This document shows, one piece after another, positions 6,841 through 14,352 of a stretch of DNA of 18,280 bases. The DNA lies in NCBI GenBank assembly GCA_011051925.1, contig DRKE01000138.1, positions 1 to 18,280 on the forward strand, read 5' to 3'. The notes beneath the pieces were generated by a model. It searched no databases. It saw only the letters and a list, made by a program, of their open reading frames with translations, and had not been told where the DNA came from. The stretch is from Deltaproteobacteria bacterium. GTDB lineage: Bacteria > Myxococcota_A > UBA9160 > UBA4427. Position 1 is the stretch's first letter; every line of letters starts with the position of its first letter. The translations under genes were made by a program, and so were the position numbers.

Positions 6841-8207
6841 GAATCCGACTCCGCATCGGAGGCGGCATCGGAGGGAACACGGGTGGCGTCTCGCATTCCG
6901 CCCCCGCTCCCGCCATCGATCTCGTTCGTCTCGTCGGCGTCGTCATCGAGGGCGAAGAGCATCCGGGCCTCCTCCAGCCGGGCCAGACCGGCTTCGCGGT
7001 CGGTCTCGTCCCGCAGACGCGAGATCGGCGCATGCATGATCTTGTTCACGATTCCGCGCGTCAGCTGTTCGAGCGCTTCGCTCTGGCCCGGATCGAGGCC
7101 GAGGCGACCCGCATAGCGGCGGAGCTCGGCCTGGCGGATCTGCTCGGCTCGCCGCCGCAGATCGCGGATCGTCGGCACGGCCTGCAGCGCCACCAGCCAG
7201 CCATCGAAATGCTCCCGCTCTTCGAAGATGATCCGCTCCGCCCGTTCCGATTCGCGACGCCGCTCTTCTTCGTTGGCCGCCGCCACCCCCTGGAGATCAT
7301 CGAGATCATAGAGATAGGCACTGTCGATCTCGTGCACCGCGGGGTCGATGTTGCGGGGCACGCCGATGTCGATCAGGAAGAGGGGATGGCCCCGACGATG
7401 GGAGAGACTGGCCTCGATCCGGTCGCGCGTCAGGATCGGCGATTCCCCTCCGACACAGGACAGGACGACGTCGCTCATCGGAAGCAGGCGATCGAGTTCG
7501 TCGAGTCCGTGGGCCGTCCCCCCGAAGCGCGTCGCCAGCCCCTCGGCGTGGGCGCGCGTCCGGTTCGCCACCCGGCGCGAGCCCAGGCCATGGTCGTCGA
7601 GGGCGACGAGCGCCGCCTCGATCATGTCGCCCGCACCGATCAGCAACGCGCTCTTGTCCTCGAGACTTTCGAAGATCTGTTTCGCGAGGTCGACGGCGAC
7701 GCGGGCGACCGAGACCGGACGCTGGGAGATCCCGGTCTCGTTCTTCACACGCTTGGCCGTCGCGAAGGCGCGCTGGAAGAGACGCGAGAGAACGGCTCCG
7801 CACGCCCCCGCATCCGCGGACTCCCGATAGGCATCCTTCACCTGACCGAGGATCTGGGGCTCGCCGACGACCATCGAGTCGATCGCGGAAGCCACCCGGA
7901 AGACGTGCTCGACGGCGTCGCGGCCATGCTTCAGATAGGTCAGCTCGGAGAGGCTGAGACCGGAGGGGAGCGCGCCTTCGGCGAGCTCGCGTGCGAAGAA
8001 CTCGAGCAGCACGTGCTGCGCCGCATCCGGATTCTCGGCCGTCGCGACGATCTCGACGCGGTTGCAGGTCGAAAGCAGGACGGCCTCCCCGATCTCCGGC
8101 CGGTCGACGAGCTTGCGGGTCAGGGGACCGGCCTGCGCGACCGCGAAGCGTTCGCGGACCTCGACCGGGGCCGTCCGATGGTTCATGCCGAGCAGCAGGA
8201 TCTTCAT
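6837..8207 (-). CDS. hemA: Glutamyl-tRNA reductase
   Basis: HemA reduces glutamyl-tRNA(Glu) with NADPH to glutamate-1-semialdehyde, the committed step of C5 tetrapyrrole synthesis. The catalytic cysteine is C48 in LLSTCNRVEI. MNHRTAPVEVRE (8-19) is the usual N-terminal signature, and SMVVGEPQILGQVKDAY is the conserved central segment. The nucleotide-binding loop reads GAGDMIEAAL (commonly GAGEM). The C-terminal dimerisation helices follow, then an unusual low-complexity acidic tail of about 40 residues (DDDADETNEID... to DASDAESDS) that makes the protein 456 residues, longer than the common 410-430. The start ATG at 8207 shares ATGA with the hemX stop; GGGG lies 8 bases upstream. The partner hemL (aminomutase) is not in the window. 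Confidence 0.96.
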   Translation of the reverse strand: MKILLLGMNHRTAPVEVRERFAVAQAGPLTRKLVDRPEIGEAVLLSTCNRVEIVATAENPDAAQHVLLEFFARELAEGALPSGLSLSELTYLKHGRDAVEHVFRVASAIDSMVVGEPQILGQVKDAYRESADAGACGAVLSRLFQRAFATAKRVKNETGISQRPVSVARVAVDLAKQIFESLEDKSALLIGAGDMIEAALVALDDHGLGSRRVANRTRAHAEGLATRFGGTAHGLDELDRLLPMSDVVLSCVGGESPILTRDRIEASLSHRRGHPLFLIDIGVPRNIDPAVHEIDSAYLYDLDDLQGVAAANEEERRRESERAERIIFEEREHFDGWLVALQAVPTIRDLRRRAEQIRQAELRRYAGRLGLDPGQSEALEQLTRGIVNKIMHAPISRLRDETDREAGLARLEEARMLFALDDDADETNEIDGGSGGGMRDATRVPSDAASDAESDS

Positions 8208-8992
8208 GACACGAGCCCCACCCCCACGACCGCGAAGACGAGAAAGACGAAGGCGGCCACGGCGCTGGCCGCCGCCTGTCGCGGGGCCTGATCGCGGCCG
8301 AAACGAAGAACGACGAGCCCGAGATAGAGGAACCAGGCGACGACCGTCCAGGCTTCGTGCAGGCTGCCGCCCGTGATCGCGCCGGTCCGGGCCTTCATCC
8401 AGAGCGCTCCGGTCACGACACCCAGGGTGAGAAGCGGAAAACCCAGCACGAGCGCCACGCGGTTCACGCGATCGAGGGCTTCGAGCGATGGCATCGGAAA
8501 GCGCCGCGCCAGACTCCGCCGTCGTTTGAGCGCCCGGTGTTCGAGCAGGAAGAAGAACCCCGCGAGGGCCGCCACGCCGAGCGCGGCGAAGCCGGCACTG
8601 GCCAGCAGGACATGAGCATGGGGGATCGATCCACTGGCGTCGCGCTCCGCGACCAGACCGGGCGTCGAGAGCGTCGCCCCGAAGACCGACAGGAAGGCGA
8701 TGAAGGCGAGGGGCGGAACGAAGCCCGGCAGACGAAAGCGGGAGAGCAGGGCCAGGGTGAAGATCACCCCGAGCCAGGCCATCACGGCGAGCGCCTGGGG
8801 CAGGTCCGTCAGCGACGGCGCCGATGCGAGACGATGGAGCGTGGCAAAGGCCAGTCCCTGGGCGAGCGCGCCCAGGGCCAGCCCCCAGCGCGCGCCGCGC
8901 AGGATGCGCTGGGACGGCAGTGTCAATCCGAGCATCGCGCCGACGCCCGCGGCGAGGTAGAACGCCGCCGCCATGTGCTGGAACACCTGCAA
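8204..8992 (-). CDS. hemX: HemX/CcsA-like cytochrome c assembly family membrane protein
   Basis: This is a 262-residue very hydrophobic protein with about seven or eight membrane segments, in the size and layout of the CcsA/CcmC/HemX family, which includes heme-handling proteins. Candidate heme-ligand histidines are H6, H53, the pair in PHAHVLLASAGFAALG (residues about 124-139) and one in SLHEAWTVVAWFLYLGL near residue 215. That last segment replaces the tryptophan-rich WD motif of true CcsA, so HemX fits better than CcsA. In Bacillus, HemX lowers the amount of HemA; the immediate ATGA overlap with hemA here is consistent with such a link. I chose TTG at 8992 because GGGGA lies 5 bases upstream; GTG at 8986 and ATG at 8974 are alternatives. 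Confidence 0.8.
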   Translation of the reverse strand: MQVFQHMAAAFYLAAGVGAMLGLTLPSQRILRGARWGLALGALAQGLAFATLHRLASAPSLTDLPQALAVMAWLGVIFTLALLSRFRLPGFVPPLAFIAFLSVFGATLSTPGLVAERDASGSIPHAHVLLASAGFAALGVAALAGFFFLLEHRALKRRRSLARRFPMPSLEALDRVNRVALVLGFPLLTLGVVTGALWMKARTGAITGGSLHEAWTVVAWFLYLGLVVLRFGRDQAPRQAAASAVAAFVFLVFAVVGVGLVS

Positions 8993-9004
8993 TTGGATCC
9001 CCGA

Positions 9005-9059
9005 TTCGTTCTCGAGCCCGAACGAAACCCGCCCCCTGCCCGGATGATCCGGGAACGAA
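9005..9059 (-). promoter_or_regulatory. Leader of the heme operon with mutually exclusive hairpins
   Basis: Read on the minus strand, TTCGTTC occurs twice (9059-9053 and 9026-9020), and its complement GAACGAA occurs once (9011-9005), just ahead of the hemX ribosome site. The near copy would form a 7-bp stem with an 8-base loop. The far copy could pair with the same GAACGAA, enclosing a third inverted repeat CCCGGAT-G-ATCCGGG (9039-9053). Two exclusive foldings ending at a ribosome site resemble an attenuator or translational switch. The sequences are directly visible; the function is inference, and I match it to no known riboswitch class. Confidence 0.4.
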
Positions 9060-9065
9060 GGTCCG

Positions 9066-9084
9066 CCGGGGCCCCGGGAGTATA
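9066..9084 (-). promoter_or_regulatory. Candidate promoter -10 and palindrome upstream of hemX
   Basis: TATACT on the minus strand (9084-9079) matches five of six bases of the -10 consensus and would start RNA near 9072, about 80 bases before hemX. No good -35 is visible at the usual spacing. A perfect 12-base palindrome CCGGGGCCCCGG (9066-9077) covers the expected start site and could be an operator. The site lies about 60 bases beyond the macro-gene stop, so the heme operon may have its own promoter. Confidence 0.4.
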
Positions 9085-9145
9085 CAGAGGTGCGTGCCGA
9101 GCCCCTTTGCTCCGCTCCGCGCGGCCGACCGATCCGCCCGCGCCT

Positions 9146-9685
9146 TCAGCGATCGCGCAGTCGACGCATCTGGGCCTCGATCCGGGCCGCATCGTCCACC
9201 ATCTCGAAGACCCGGTAGGCGGGCTCACCCAGGAGCACGAAACGGATCTCCTCGATCCCGTTTTCGGTTTCGGCAAACCGACGCGCTTCGTCGAGGGAGA
9301 TCTCGGCACAGGTCTGCATCGAAAGCCCACCCACGCCCGCCCCGATGGCGGGAATCGCGATCGATCGGGCGCCCTCCCGATCCGCCAGCTCGAGCGCGGC
9401 GCGAAGCGAGGCGCGAACGCTCTCCTCGCTGGCCCTTCCGCCCGGCGGCATGCCCGCCGCATGGATCACCCGGCGCGCGGGCAGATTCCCGGCCCCGGTC
9501 ACGGCGGCCTCACCGACCGCGATCGGCCCAATCCGTGCGCATTCCTCGCCGATCGAAGGCCCGCCCCGCGAGGCGATGGCCCCGGCGACGCCGCTCCCCA
9601 GCACGAGCGCGCTGTTGGCGGCATTGACGATCGCATCGACCTCCTGCTCCGTGAGATCGCCCTCCAGGAGTCGGATTCGCGTCAT
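9146..9685 (-). CDS. Macro-domain protein (ADP-ribose binding or hydrolysing)
   Basis: This is a 179-residue single-domain macro protein. The ADP-ribose pocket is clear: VDAIVNAANSALVLGSGVAGAI (residues 16-37, with the key N21, N24 and the glycine loop), HAAGMPPGG (75-83) and IPAIGAGVGGLSM (111-123). The pattern is nearest the Af1521-like class, with GSG in place of the usual GGG in the first loop. Members bind ADP-ribose, and many remove ADP-ribose from proteins, nucleic acids or O-acetyl-ADP-ribose; the substrate here is unknown. The start ATG at 9685 shares ATGA with the stop of the DHS-like gene, so the two are probably translated together. The hairpin GCGCGG/CCGCGC just past the stop has no T tract, so it is not a clear terminator. 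Confidence 0.92.
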   Translation of the reverse strand: MTRIRLLEGDLTEQEVDAIVNAANSALVLGSGVAGAIASRGGPSIGEECARIGPIAVGEAAVTGAGNLPARRVIHAAGMPPGGRASEESVRASLRAALELADREGARSIAIPAIGAGVGGLSMQTCAEISLDEARRFAETENGIEEIRFVLLGEPAYRVFEMVDDAARIEAQMRRLRDR

Positions 9686-10722
9686 CGTTTCTTGCCACCC
9701 CCCCGCCGCCGTGGCGTCGGACTCTTCTTTGCGGGCGATTTGCGACGCGGACGCGCCGCAGCCGCGTGCCGCTCGATCACCCCCGCTGCCATCAGCGGAA
9801 TCAGGACCTCGTGCTGCCCGATCAGGGAGATGCCCCGCCCGCCCTTCCGCGTCGGCCGCTCGACGATGTTCATCCGGGGTCGATAGTGCTGGATGAAATC
9901 GCAATTCACCGTGGTCAACCGATCGACGCGATGGCCCAGGTTCCGCGCCAGGGCGAGCGCTTTCAGGAAGACCTCCGGAAGGACCACCGCCGAACCGACG
10001 TTCAGCACCACTCCGCCGGCCAGGCCGGCGACCAGGCCCACCAGGGTCTCGAAATCCCGGTAGCTGGTCTCTCCCAGCGCGGCACCGTCGGCACTCGGAT
10101 GCATGTGATGGATATCGGTCCCGATCGCCACGTGGACCGTGACGGGGATCTCCAGACGCCAGGCCGTGGCGAGCACGGAACGCGAGACGAAGCGATCGTC
10201 GGACGCCAGGATGTCGCGCCCGATGGCGGCGCCCATCCCGAGGCCGTCGCGACGGCCCTGCTCGATCGCCCCGTTCAGCCGCTCGGCGGTTTCCCGCGCC
10301 ATCCCGAAGCGCCCCTCGTCGAGGGATTCGGCGACGTCCTCGCTCGTTCGTCCCATCATCGCCAGCTCGAGATCATGGACGCAGCCGGCGCCATTCATCA
10401 TGACCGCCCCGATCGCACCCCGTTCGAGCAGATCGACGACGATCGGCGCCAGGCCGACCTTGATCAGATGGGCGCCGAACCCGAAGAGGACGAGCCGATC
10501 CCGCTGCCAGGCGCGGGCCCAGGCGTCGATCGCGGCGTTCAGGTCGGCGGCCCCGAGGAGACCGGGCAGCGAGGACAGGAGGTCCGCCACGCTCGCCCCC
10601 GGTGCGAGGGGCCGGGCCTCGTCGGTCGTCCGGACGCGGCTCGCCCGGCGACGCGCGGGCTGGGTCCGGATCCGACTCCGGTCGATCGTCGGCGTCCGAC
10701 GCGCCACGCCCTCCCCCTCCAT
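9682..10722 (-). CDS. Deoxyhypusine-synthase-family protein without a recognisable catalytic lysine motif
   Basis: This is a 346-residue protein (from ATG 10722) of the deoxyhypusine synthase fold. The family core is plain: LVLFGFGAHLIKVGLAPIV, MMNGAGCVHDLELAM (NGAG, residues 110-113) and GRTSEDVAESLDEGRFGMA. True DHS uses NAD and spermidine to modify eIF5A through a lysine in a SWGKI motif. Here the corresponding C-terminal part reads VNCDFIQHYRPRMNIVERP and GRGISLIGQHE, and no WGK is present. Bacteria lack true eIF5A, so the reaction must be different and is unknown. The last 24 or so residues are a basic Lys/Arg/Pro tail that could bind nucleic acid. The start is uncertain: GTG at 10740, ATG at 10722 or GTG at 10707, the last with GGAGG just upstream. 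It overlaps the macro gene by ATGA. Confidence 0.85.
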   Translation of the reverse strand: MEGEGVARRTPTIDRSRIRTQPARRRASRVRTTDEARPLAPGASVADLLSSLPGLLGAADLNAAIDAWARAWQRDRLVLFGFGAHLIKVGLAPIVVDLLERGAIGAVMMNGAGCVHDLELAMMGRTSEDVAESLDEGRFGMARETAERLNGAIEQGRRDGLGMGAAIGRDILASDDRFVSRSVLATAWRLEIPVTVHVAIGTDIHHMHPSADGAALGETSYRDFETLVGLVAGLAGGVVLNVGSAVVLPEVFLKALALARNLGHRVDRLTTVNCDFIQHYRPRMNIVERPTRKGGRGISLIGQHEVLIPLMAAGVIERHAAAARPRRKSPAKKSPTPRRRGGGKKR

Positions 10723-10913
10723 GATGCAGCCCGTTTGCACCCCGATTGCGAGCAGCTTCTTCGGCTTGCCTCGACCGGCTCCGTTCGACGTGGCGCCCGG
10801 TGATCCGGTCGGGCGCGGACCGGCACCGGAAGGCTGCTATATTGGGCCGCCCGCCCCGGGTCCGACCGGAAGCTTGACAGACGAAACGCCAGGAACAAGC
10901 GGGCATCCAGGGA

Positions 10914-10971
10914 AGCGCCCATCCAGAAGCGCCACGATAAAGCGCGACAACGAGCGCCACAAGAGCGCCAC
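10914..10971 (+). repeat. Five short AGCGCCAC-type repeats in the trxA leader
   Basis: AGCGCCAC or a one- to two-base variant occurs at 10914, 10928, 10941, 10953 and 10964, with start-to-start spacing of 14, 13, 12 and 11. Three copies are exact. The array ends 7 bases before the trxA ribosome site GGAGA (10979-10983). It could be a binding array for a protein on DNA or RNA; no function is shown. The rest of the 270-base gap between the divergent DHS-like gene and trxA holds inverted repeats CCGGTC/GACCGG (10805-10823) and GCGCCCG/CGGGCGC (10793-10816). It also holds a lone TATATT (10838-10843) and a TTGACA (10874-10879), none of which pair into a good promoter. Confidence 0.5.
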
Positions 10972-10992
10972 ACAGAGTGGAGAATCCAGACC

Positions 10993-11316
10993 ATGGCCGA
11001 GATCACCGACGTGTCCGATGCAACCTTCGAAGACGAGGTGCTGAAAAGCGAGACCCCCGTCCTCGTGGATTTCTGGGCCGAGTGGTGTGCCCCCTGCCGC
11101 GCCATCGCACCGATCGTGAAGGAACTCGCCGACGAATACGGCGACAAACTGAAGGTCGTGAAGATCAACATCGACGATTCGCCCCAGACGCCGGGCAACT
11201 ACGGAATCCGGTCGATTCCAACCATTCTCGCCTTCAAGGACGGCCAGGTCGTGAGCCAGCTGACCGGCGCCCGCCCGAAGGGGGACTTCGAAGAGCTCGT
11301 GAAGGGCGTGCTCTGA
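10993..11316 (+). CDS. trxA: Thioredoxin
   Basis: This is a 107-residue cytoplasmic thiol-disulfide reductant, the normal size for TrxA. The active site is WCAPC (C32, C35) within VDFWAEWCAPCR. The cis-proline is P76 in GIRSIPTILAF, and the closing strand and helix are VSQLTGARPKGDFEELV. The canonical site is WCGPC; Ala in place of Gly is a common variant. There is no signal peptide, so it should work in the cytoplasm with thioredoxin reductase, which is not in the window. ATG at 10993 has GGAGA 9 bases upstream. It is convergent with rodA, with only 16 bases between the two stops and no hairpin there. Confidence 0.97.
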   Translation: MAEITDVSDATFEDEVLKSETPVLVDFWAEWCAPCRAIAPIVKELADEYGDKLKVVKINIDDSPQTPGNYGIRSIPTILAFKDGQVVSQLTGARPKGDFEELVKGVL

Positions 11317-11332
11317 GACCGGTCGCAGGCGC

Positions 11333-12439
11333 CTAGAAAACGTATCGGCGCATCGAGATGTTGAGCAGCAGCCCGATCGCGATCGCCGCGGAGAGCAGGG
11401 CCGATCCGCCGTACGAGAAGAGCGGGAGCGGGACGCCGATCACCGGCGCGAGCCCCAGGACCATGGCGACGTTGATCGCCGCCGGCCAGAGGAGCGTGCC
11501 GACCAGCCCGATCGCCAGGGCCGCACCGAAGGTGTCCTTCGAGTTGCGCGCGATCATGAGCGCCCAGAGAAGCATCGCCGCGTAGAGCGCCAGGACGAGC
11601 GCGGCACCGAGGAATCCCCACTCCTCGGCCAGGACCGAGAACGCGAAATCCGTGTGCTGGGTGGGCAGGAAGCGCAACTGGGTCTGGGTGCCCTGCTGCC
11701 AGCCCGTCCCGAAGAGCCCGCCGGAGCCGACCGCGATCCGCGATTGCATCTGCTGATAGCCCGAGGAAAGCGGATCGCGTGACGGGTCGAGAAATCCCAG
11801 GATGCGTTCCTGCTGATAGTCCTTGAGTCCGAACTGCCAGAGTCCCGCCAGCCCCGCCAGGCCGACGAGCCCGATCGCGAGCCAGACGCGCAGGGGGACG
11901 TTCACCAGGGGCAGCAAGGTCAATCCGATCAAGAGCGTCAGCACGGCTACGCCGAGGTCCTTCTGGGCGACGATCAAGCCGACGGGAATCGCGACGATCA
12001 GACCGGGCAGGAAGAGATCGCGCAGTCTGCGGATCGTCGAGGGCGGGTGGCGCCCGAGATAATGGGCCAGTGCGATGACCATGCCGATCTTCGCGAATTC
12101 GGAGGGCTGGAAGCGACCGGAGAAGAGCCAGGCACGGGCTCCGCGCGTCTCTTCGGCGATGGCGAGGGTGAGCAGGAGCAGACCGACGGATCCCGCATAG
12201 ATCACGTAGGCGAAGCGATCGTAGTGGCGATAGTCGATCACGAGGACGAGGGCGATCACCAGGGCCGCCAGACCGAGGACGGTGACCTGGCGGCTCACGA
12301 TGTCGGATCCGCCCTCGACCCCCGACGCCGCCGCCGAGACCAGGTTCACGAGCCCCATCAGGGCCAGGGTCGTGACGATGCCCGCGAAGACCCAATCGAA
12401 ATGCTGTCCGCGACTCCGTTCCACCCGGAGATCGGTCAT
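11333..12439 (-). CDS. rodA: Peptidoglycan glycosyltransferase RodA (SEDS family)
   Basis: RodA polymerises lipid II into glycan strands during rod elongation, together with PBP2. The protein has 368 residues and about ten membrane helices. SEDS signatures are GRFQPSEFAKI (108-118), the QKDLG loop with the essential aspartate D161, and SSGYQQMQSRIAVGSGGLFGTG (residues 225-246). Further on come TQHTDFAFSVLAEEWGF (260-276) and GVPLPLFSYGGSALL (335-349). The start ATG at 12439 shares ATGA with the mrdA stop and has GAGGGGG 7 bases upstream. It is the last gene of the mre operon. FtsW is the related division enzyme; the mrdA neighbour makes RodA the right call. Confidence 0.97.
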   Translation of the reverse strand: MTDLRVERSRGQHFDWVFAGIVTTLALMGLVNLVSAAASGVEGGSDIVSRQVTVLGLAALVIALVLVIDYRHYDRFAYVIYAGSVGLLLLTLAIAEETRGARAWLFSGRFQPSEFAKIGMVIALAHYLGRHPPSTIRRLRDLFLPGLIVAIPVGLIVAQKDLGVAVLTLLIGLTLLPLVNVPLRVWLAIGLVGLAGLAGLWQFGLKDYQQERILGFLDPSRDPLSSGYQQMQSRIAVGSGGLFGTGWQQGTQTQLRFLPTQHTDFAFSVLAEEWGFLGAALVLALYAAMLLWALMIARNSKDTFGAALAIGLVGTLLWPAAINVAMVLGLAPVIGVPLPLFSYGGSALLSAAIAIGLLLNISMRRYVF

Positions 12440-14352
12440 CGGTGGGCCCCCTCGAGGTGGACGACCGCGGCGATCTGGCTCGGCACGCGGCTTTCGGTCT
12501 TCTCGAAGTACCGCGCGAGCACCTTCTGGACCATCGGCGCGGCGACCGAACCGCCCCCGCCACCGGAATGCTCGGCAATCGCCGCCACGACGATCTCCGG
12601 CGACTCGACCGGCGCGAAGGCCACGAAGAGCGCATGGTCGCGGTAGCGGATCGGGACCTCCTCGGGTTCGAGATCCTCGACGAGATCGAGGCTGACGACC
12701 TGGGTCGTGCCCGACTTGCCGGCGACCGTGATTCCGGGGACCCGGGCACGACGTCCCGTCCCTTTCGGATCCATCACGACGCTCGTCAGGCCCCGGACCA
12801 CCATGTCGAGGATCGGCTTCGCGAGGATGTGTTCCGCCCGGATCCTCGGCGCCGTCTCCTCGACGACCCGTCCGTCCCAGGTCTCGCGCCGCAACACGAG
12901 GCGGGGCTCGACGACCGTTCCGCCGTTCGCGATCGCCGCGTAGGCGACGGCAAGCTGGATCGGGGTCAGCAGATTCGCCCCCTGGCCGATCGAGAGCGAG
13001 ATCGTCTCTCCATCGATCCATTTCTCGCCCCGCGTCCGCAGCTTCCATTCGGGCGTCGGAACGAGTCCACTCGCCTCCCCGCGGATGCCGATTCCCGTCG
13101 TGCGTCCGAGCCCGAACAGCTTCGCATAACGAGCCAGGGTCTCGACGCCGAGGGTCTTTCCGAGCTCGTAGAAGAAGACGTCACAGGACCCACGCAGCGC
13201 CGCCTCGAGATCGACGGGACCGTGTCCGCCACGCTTCCAGCAGCGGTAGACCCGCCTTCCCAGCCGGAAATAGCCCGGACAGTTGACGACCGTCGTCTCG
13301 TCGATCACGCCTTCGGCGAGACCGGCCGCCGCGACGATCGCCTTGTAGGTCGAACCCGGGGGATAGACCCCGGCGATCGCGCGATTCCGCAGGGGCCGCC
13401 ATTCGTCCTGGTTGAGCGCCCGCCAGGCCGCCTGGTCGATGCCCCCGGCGAAGATGTTGGCGTCGTAGGCGGGTTCCGAGACGAGCGCGAGCACGTCCCC
13501 GTTGCGGGGATCGAGCGCGACGAGCGCACCCATCCGGTCCGGCGTCTCGGGATCGTCCGAACGGAAGGCCGCCTCCGCCGCCTGCTGGAGATCCAGGTCG
13601 AGACTCAGGACGAGCCGACCTCCGGGAATCGGCTCCACGCGATCGATCTCGTCGATCTCCCGCCCCCCGACGTCGACGATCAGGTTCACACCGCCCGCAC
13701 GACCGCGAAGATGCTCCTCGTTGGCCGCTTCGATGCCCGTCTTGCCGACCGTCTCGCCCTGGCGATAGTCGGCGAAGGCCTCGCTCTTCAACTCCTTCGG
13801 CCCGACCTCGCCGATCGTGCCGAGCAGCTGGGCCGCCAGGCTTCCGTAGACGTAGTCCCGGAGTGGTTTCCGATGCAGTTCCACACCGGGCATCGCATAG
13901 CGATGGGTCGCGATCTTCGCATGCTCGACCCGGGCGAGATCCTTCTCCAGGGCGACGGCCTGGAAGCGGCGGCGACCCCGGGGCTGCCCGACAGTGGCCG
14001 CGATCTCCCGCGGATCCCGCGCGAGGATCGCCCCCAGGACGGAATAGGTCCGCCACGGATTCCGGACCTCGTAGGGAATCACGTCGACCCCGAAGGCCGG
14101 TCGACTGGCCGCGATCGTCCGCCCCTCGCGATCGACGATCGTGCCGCGTTGGGCCTCGATCCGAACCGTGCGGACGGAGTTGGCCTGGGATCGGCTCGCG
14201 AGGACGTCGCCCTCGAGGATCTGGAGCTGGAAGAGTCGCCCCACGAAGAGGCTGAAGATCAGGACGACCACGACGGCGATCGGCCAGAGTCGGAGCTGGC
14301 CGGGGCCATCGCTGGTATTCGAGAGACGACTGTGGCCGAGGGGGTCGTTCAC
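12436..14352 (-). CDS. mrdA: Penicillin-binding protein 2 (elongation transpeptidase)
   Basis: PBP2 cross-links peptidoglycan in the periplasm during elongation and activates RodA. The protein has 638 residues: a short cytoplasmic tail, one membrane anchor (about 22-42), the pedestal domain (about 60-240) and a transpeptidase domain. Catalytic motifs are STYK with the nucleophile S334, SCD at 389-391 and KSGT at 546-549. SxD in the second motif is normal for PBP2. C358 and C371 with the following GGHG lie where a zinc site occurs in other PBP2 proteins. The start GTG at 14352 shares GTGA with the mreD stop and has an excellent ribosome site GAGGAGG 8 bases upstream. Confidence 0.97.
   Translation of the reverse strand: MNDPLGHSRLSNTSDGPGQLRLWPIAVVVVLIFSLFVGRLFQLQILEGDVLASRSQANSVRTVRIEAQRGTIVDREGRTIAASRPAFGVDVIPYEVRNPWRTYSVLGAILARDPREIAATVGQPRGRRRFQAVALEKDLARVEHAKIATHRYAMPGVELHRKPLRDYVYGSLAAQLLGTIGEVGPKELKSEAFADYRQGETVGKTGIEAANEEHLRGRAGGVNLIVDVGGREIDEIDRVEPIPGGRLVLSLDLDLQQAAEAAFRSDDPETPDRMGALVALDPRNGDVLALVSEPAYDANIFAGGIDQAAWRALNQDEWRPLRNRAIAGVYPPGSTYKAIVAAAGLAEGVIDETTVVNCPGYFRLGRRVYRCWKRGGHGPVDLEAALRGSCDVFFYELGKTLGVETLARYAKLFGLGRTTGIGIRGEASGLVPTPEWKLRTRGEKWIDGETISLSIGQGANLLTPIQLAVAYAAIANGGTVVEPRLVLRRETWDGRVVEETAPRIRAEHILAKPILDMVVRGLTSVVMDPKGTGRRARVPGITVAGKSGTTQVVSLDLVEDLEPEEVPIRYRDHALFVAFAPVESPEIVVAAIAEHSGGGGGSVAAPMVQKVLARYFEKTESRVPSQIAAVVHLEGAHR

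Noticed and set aside
9100..9145. Hairpin after the macro gene as an intrinsic terminator
   Set aside because: The 6-bp stem has a 13-base loop and no T tract follows on the transcript strand.
10825..10872. ACCGGAAG repeated 40 bases apart in the DHS-like/trxA intergenic region
   Set aside because: One 8-base repeat is expected by chance about this often in 270 bases of GC-rich DNA.
13170..13200. SCD in place of SxN as the second transpeptidase motif of PBP2
   Set aside because: SxD is the usual form in the PBP2 elongation class, so this is not a defect.
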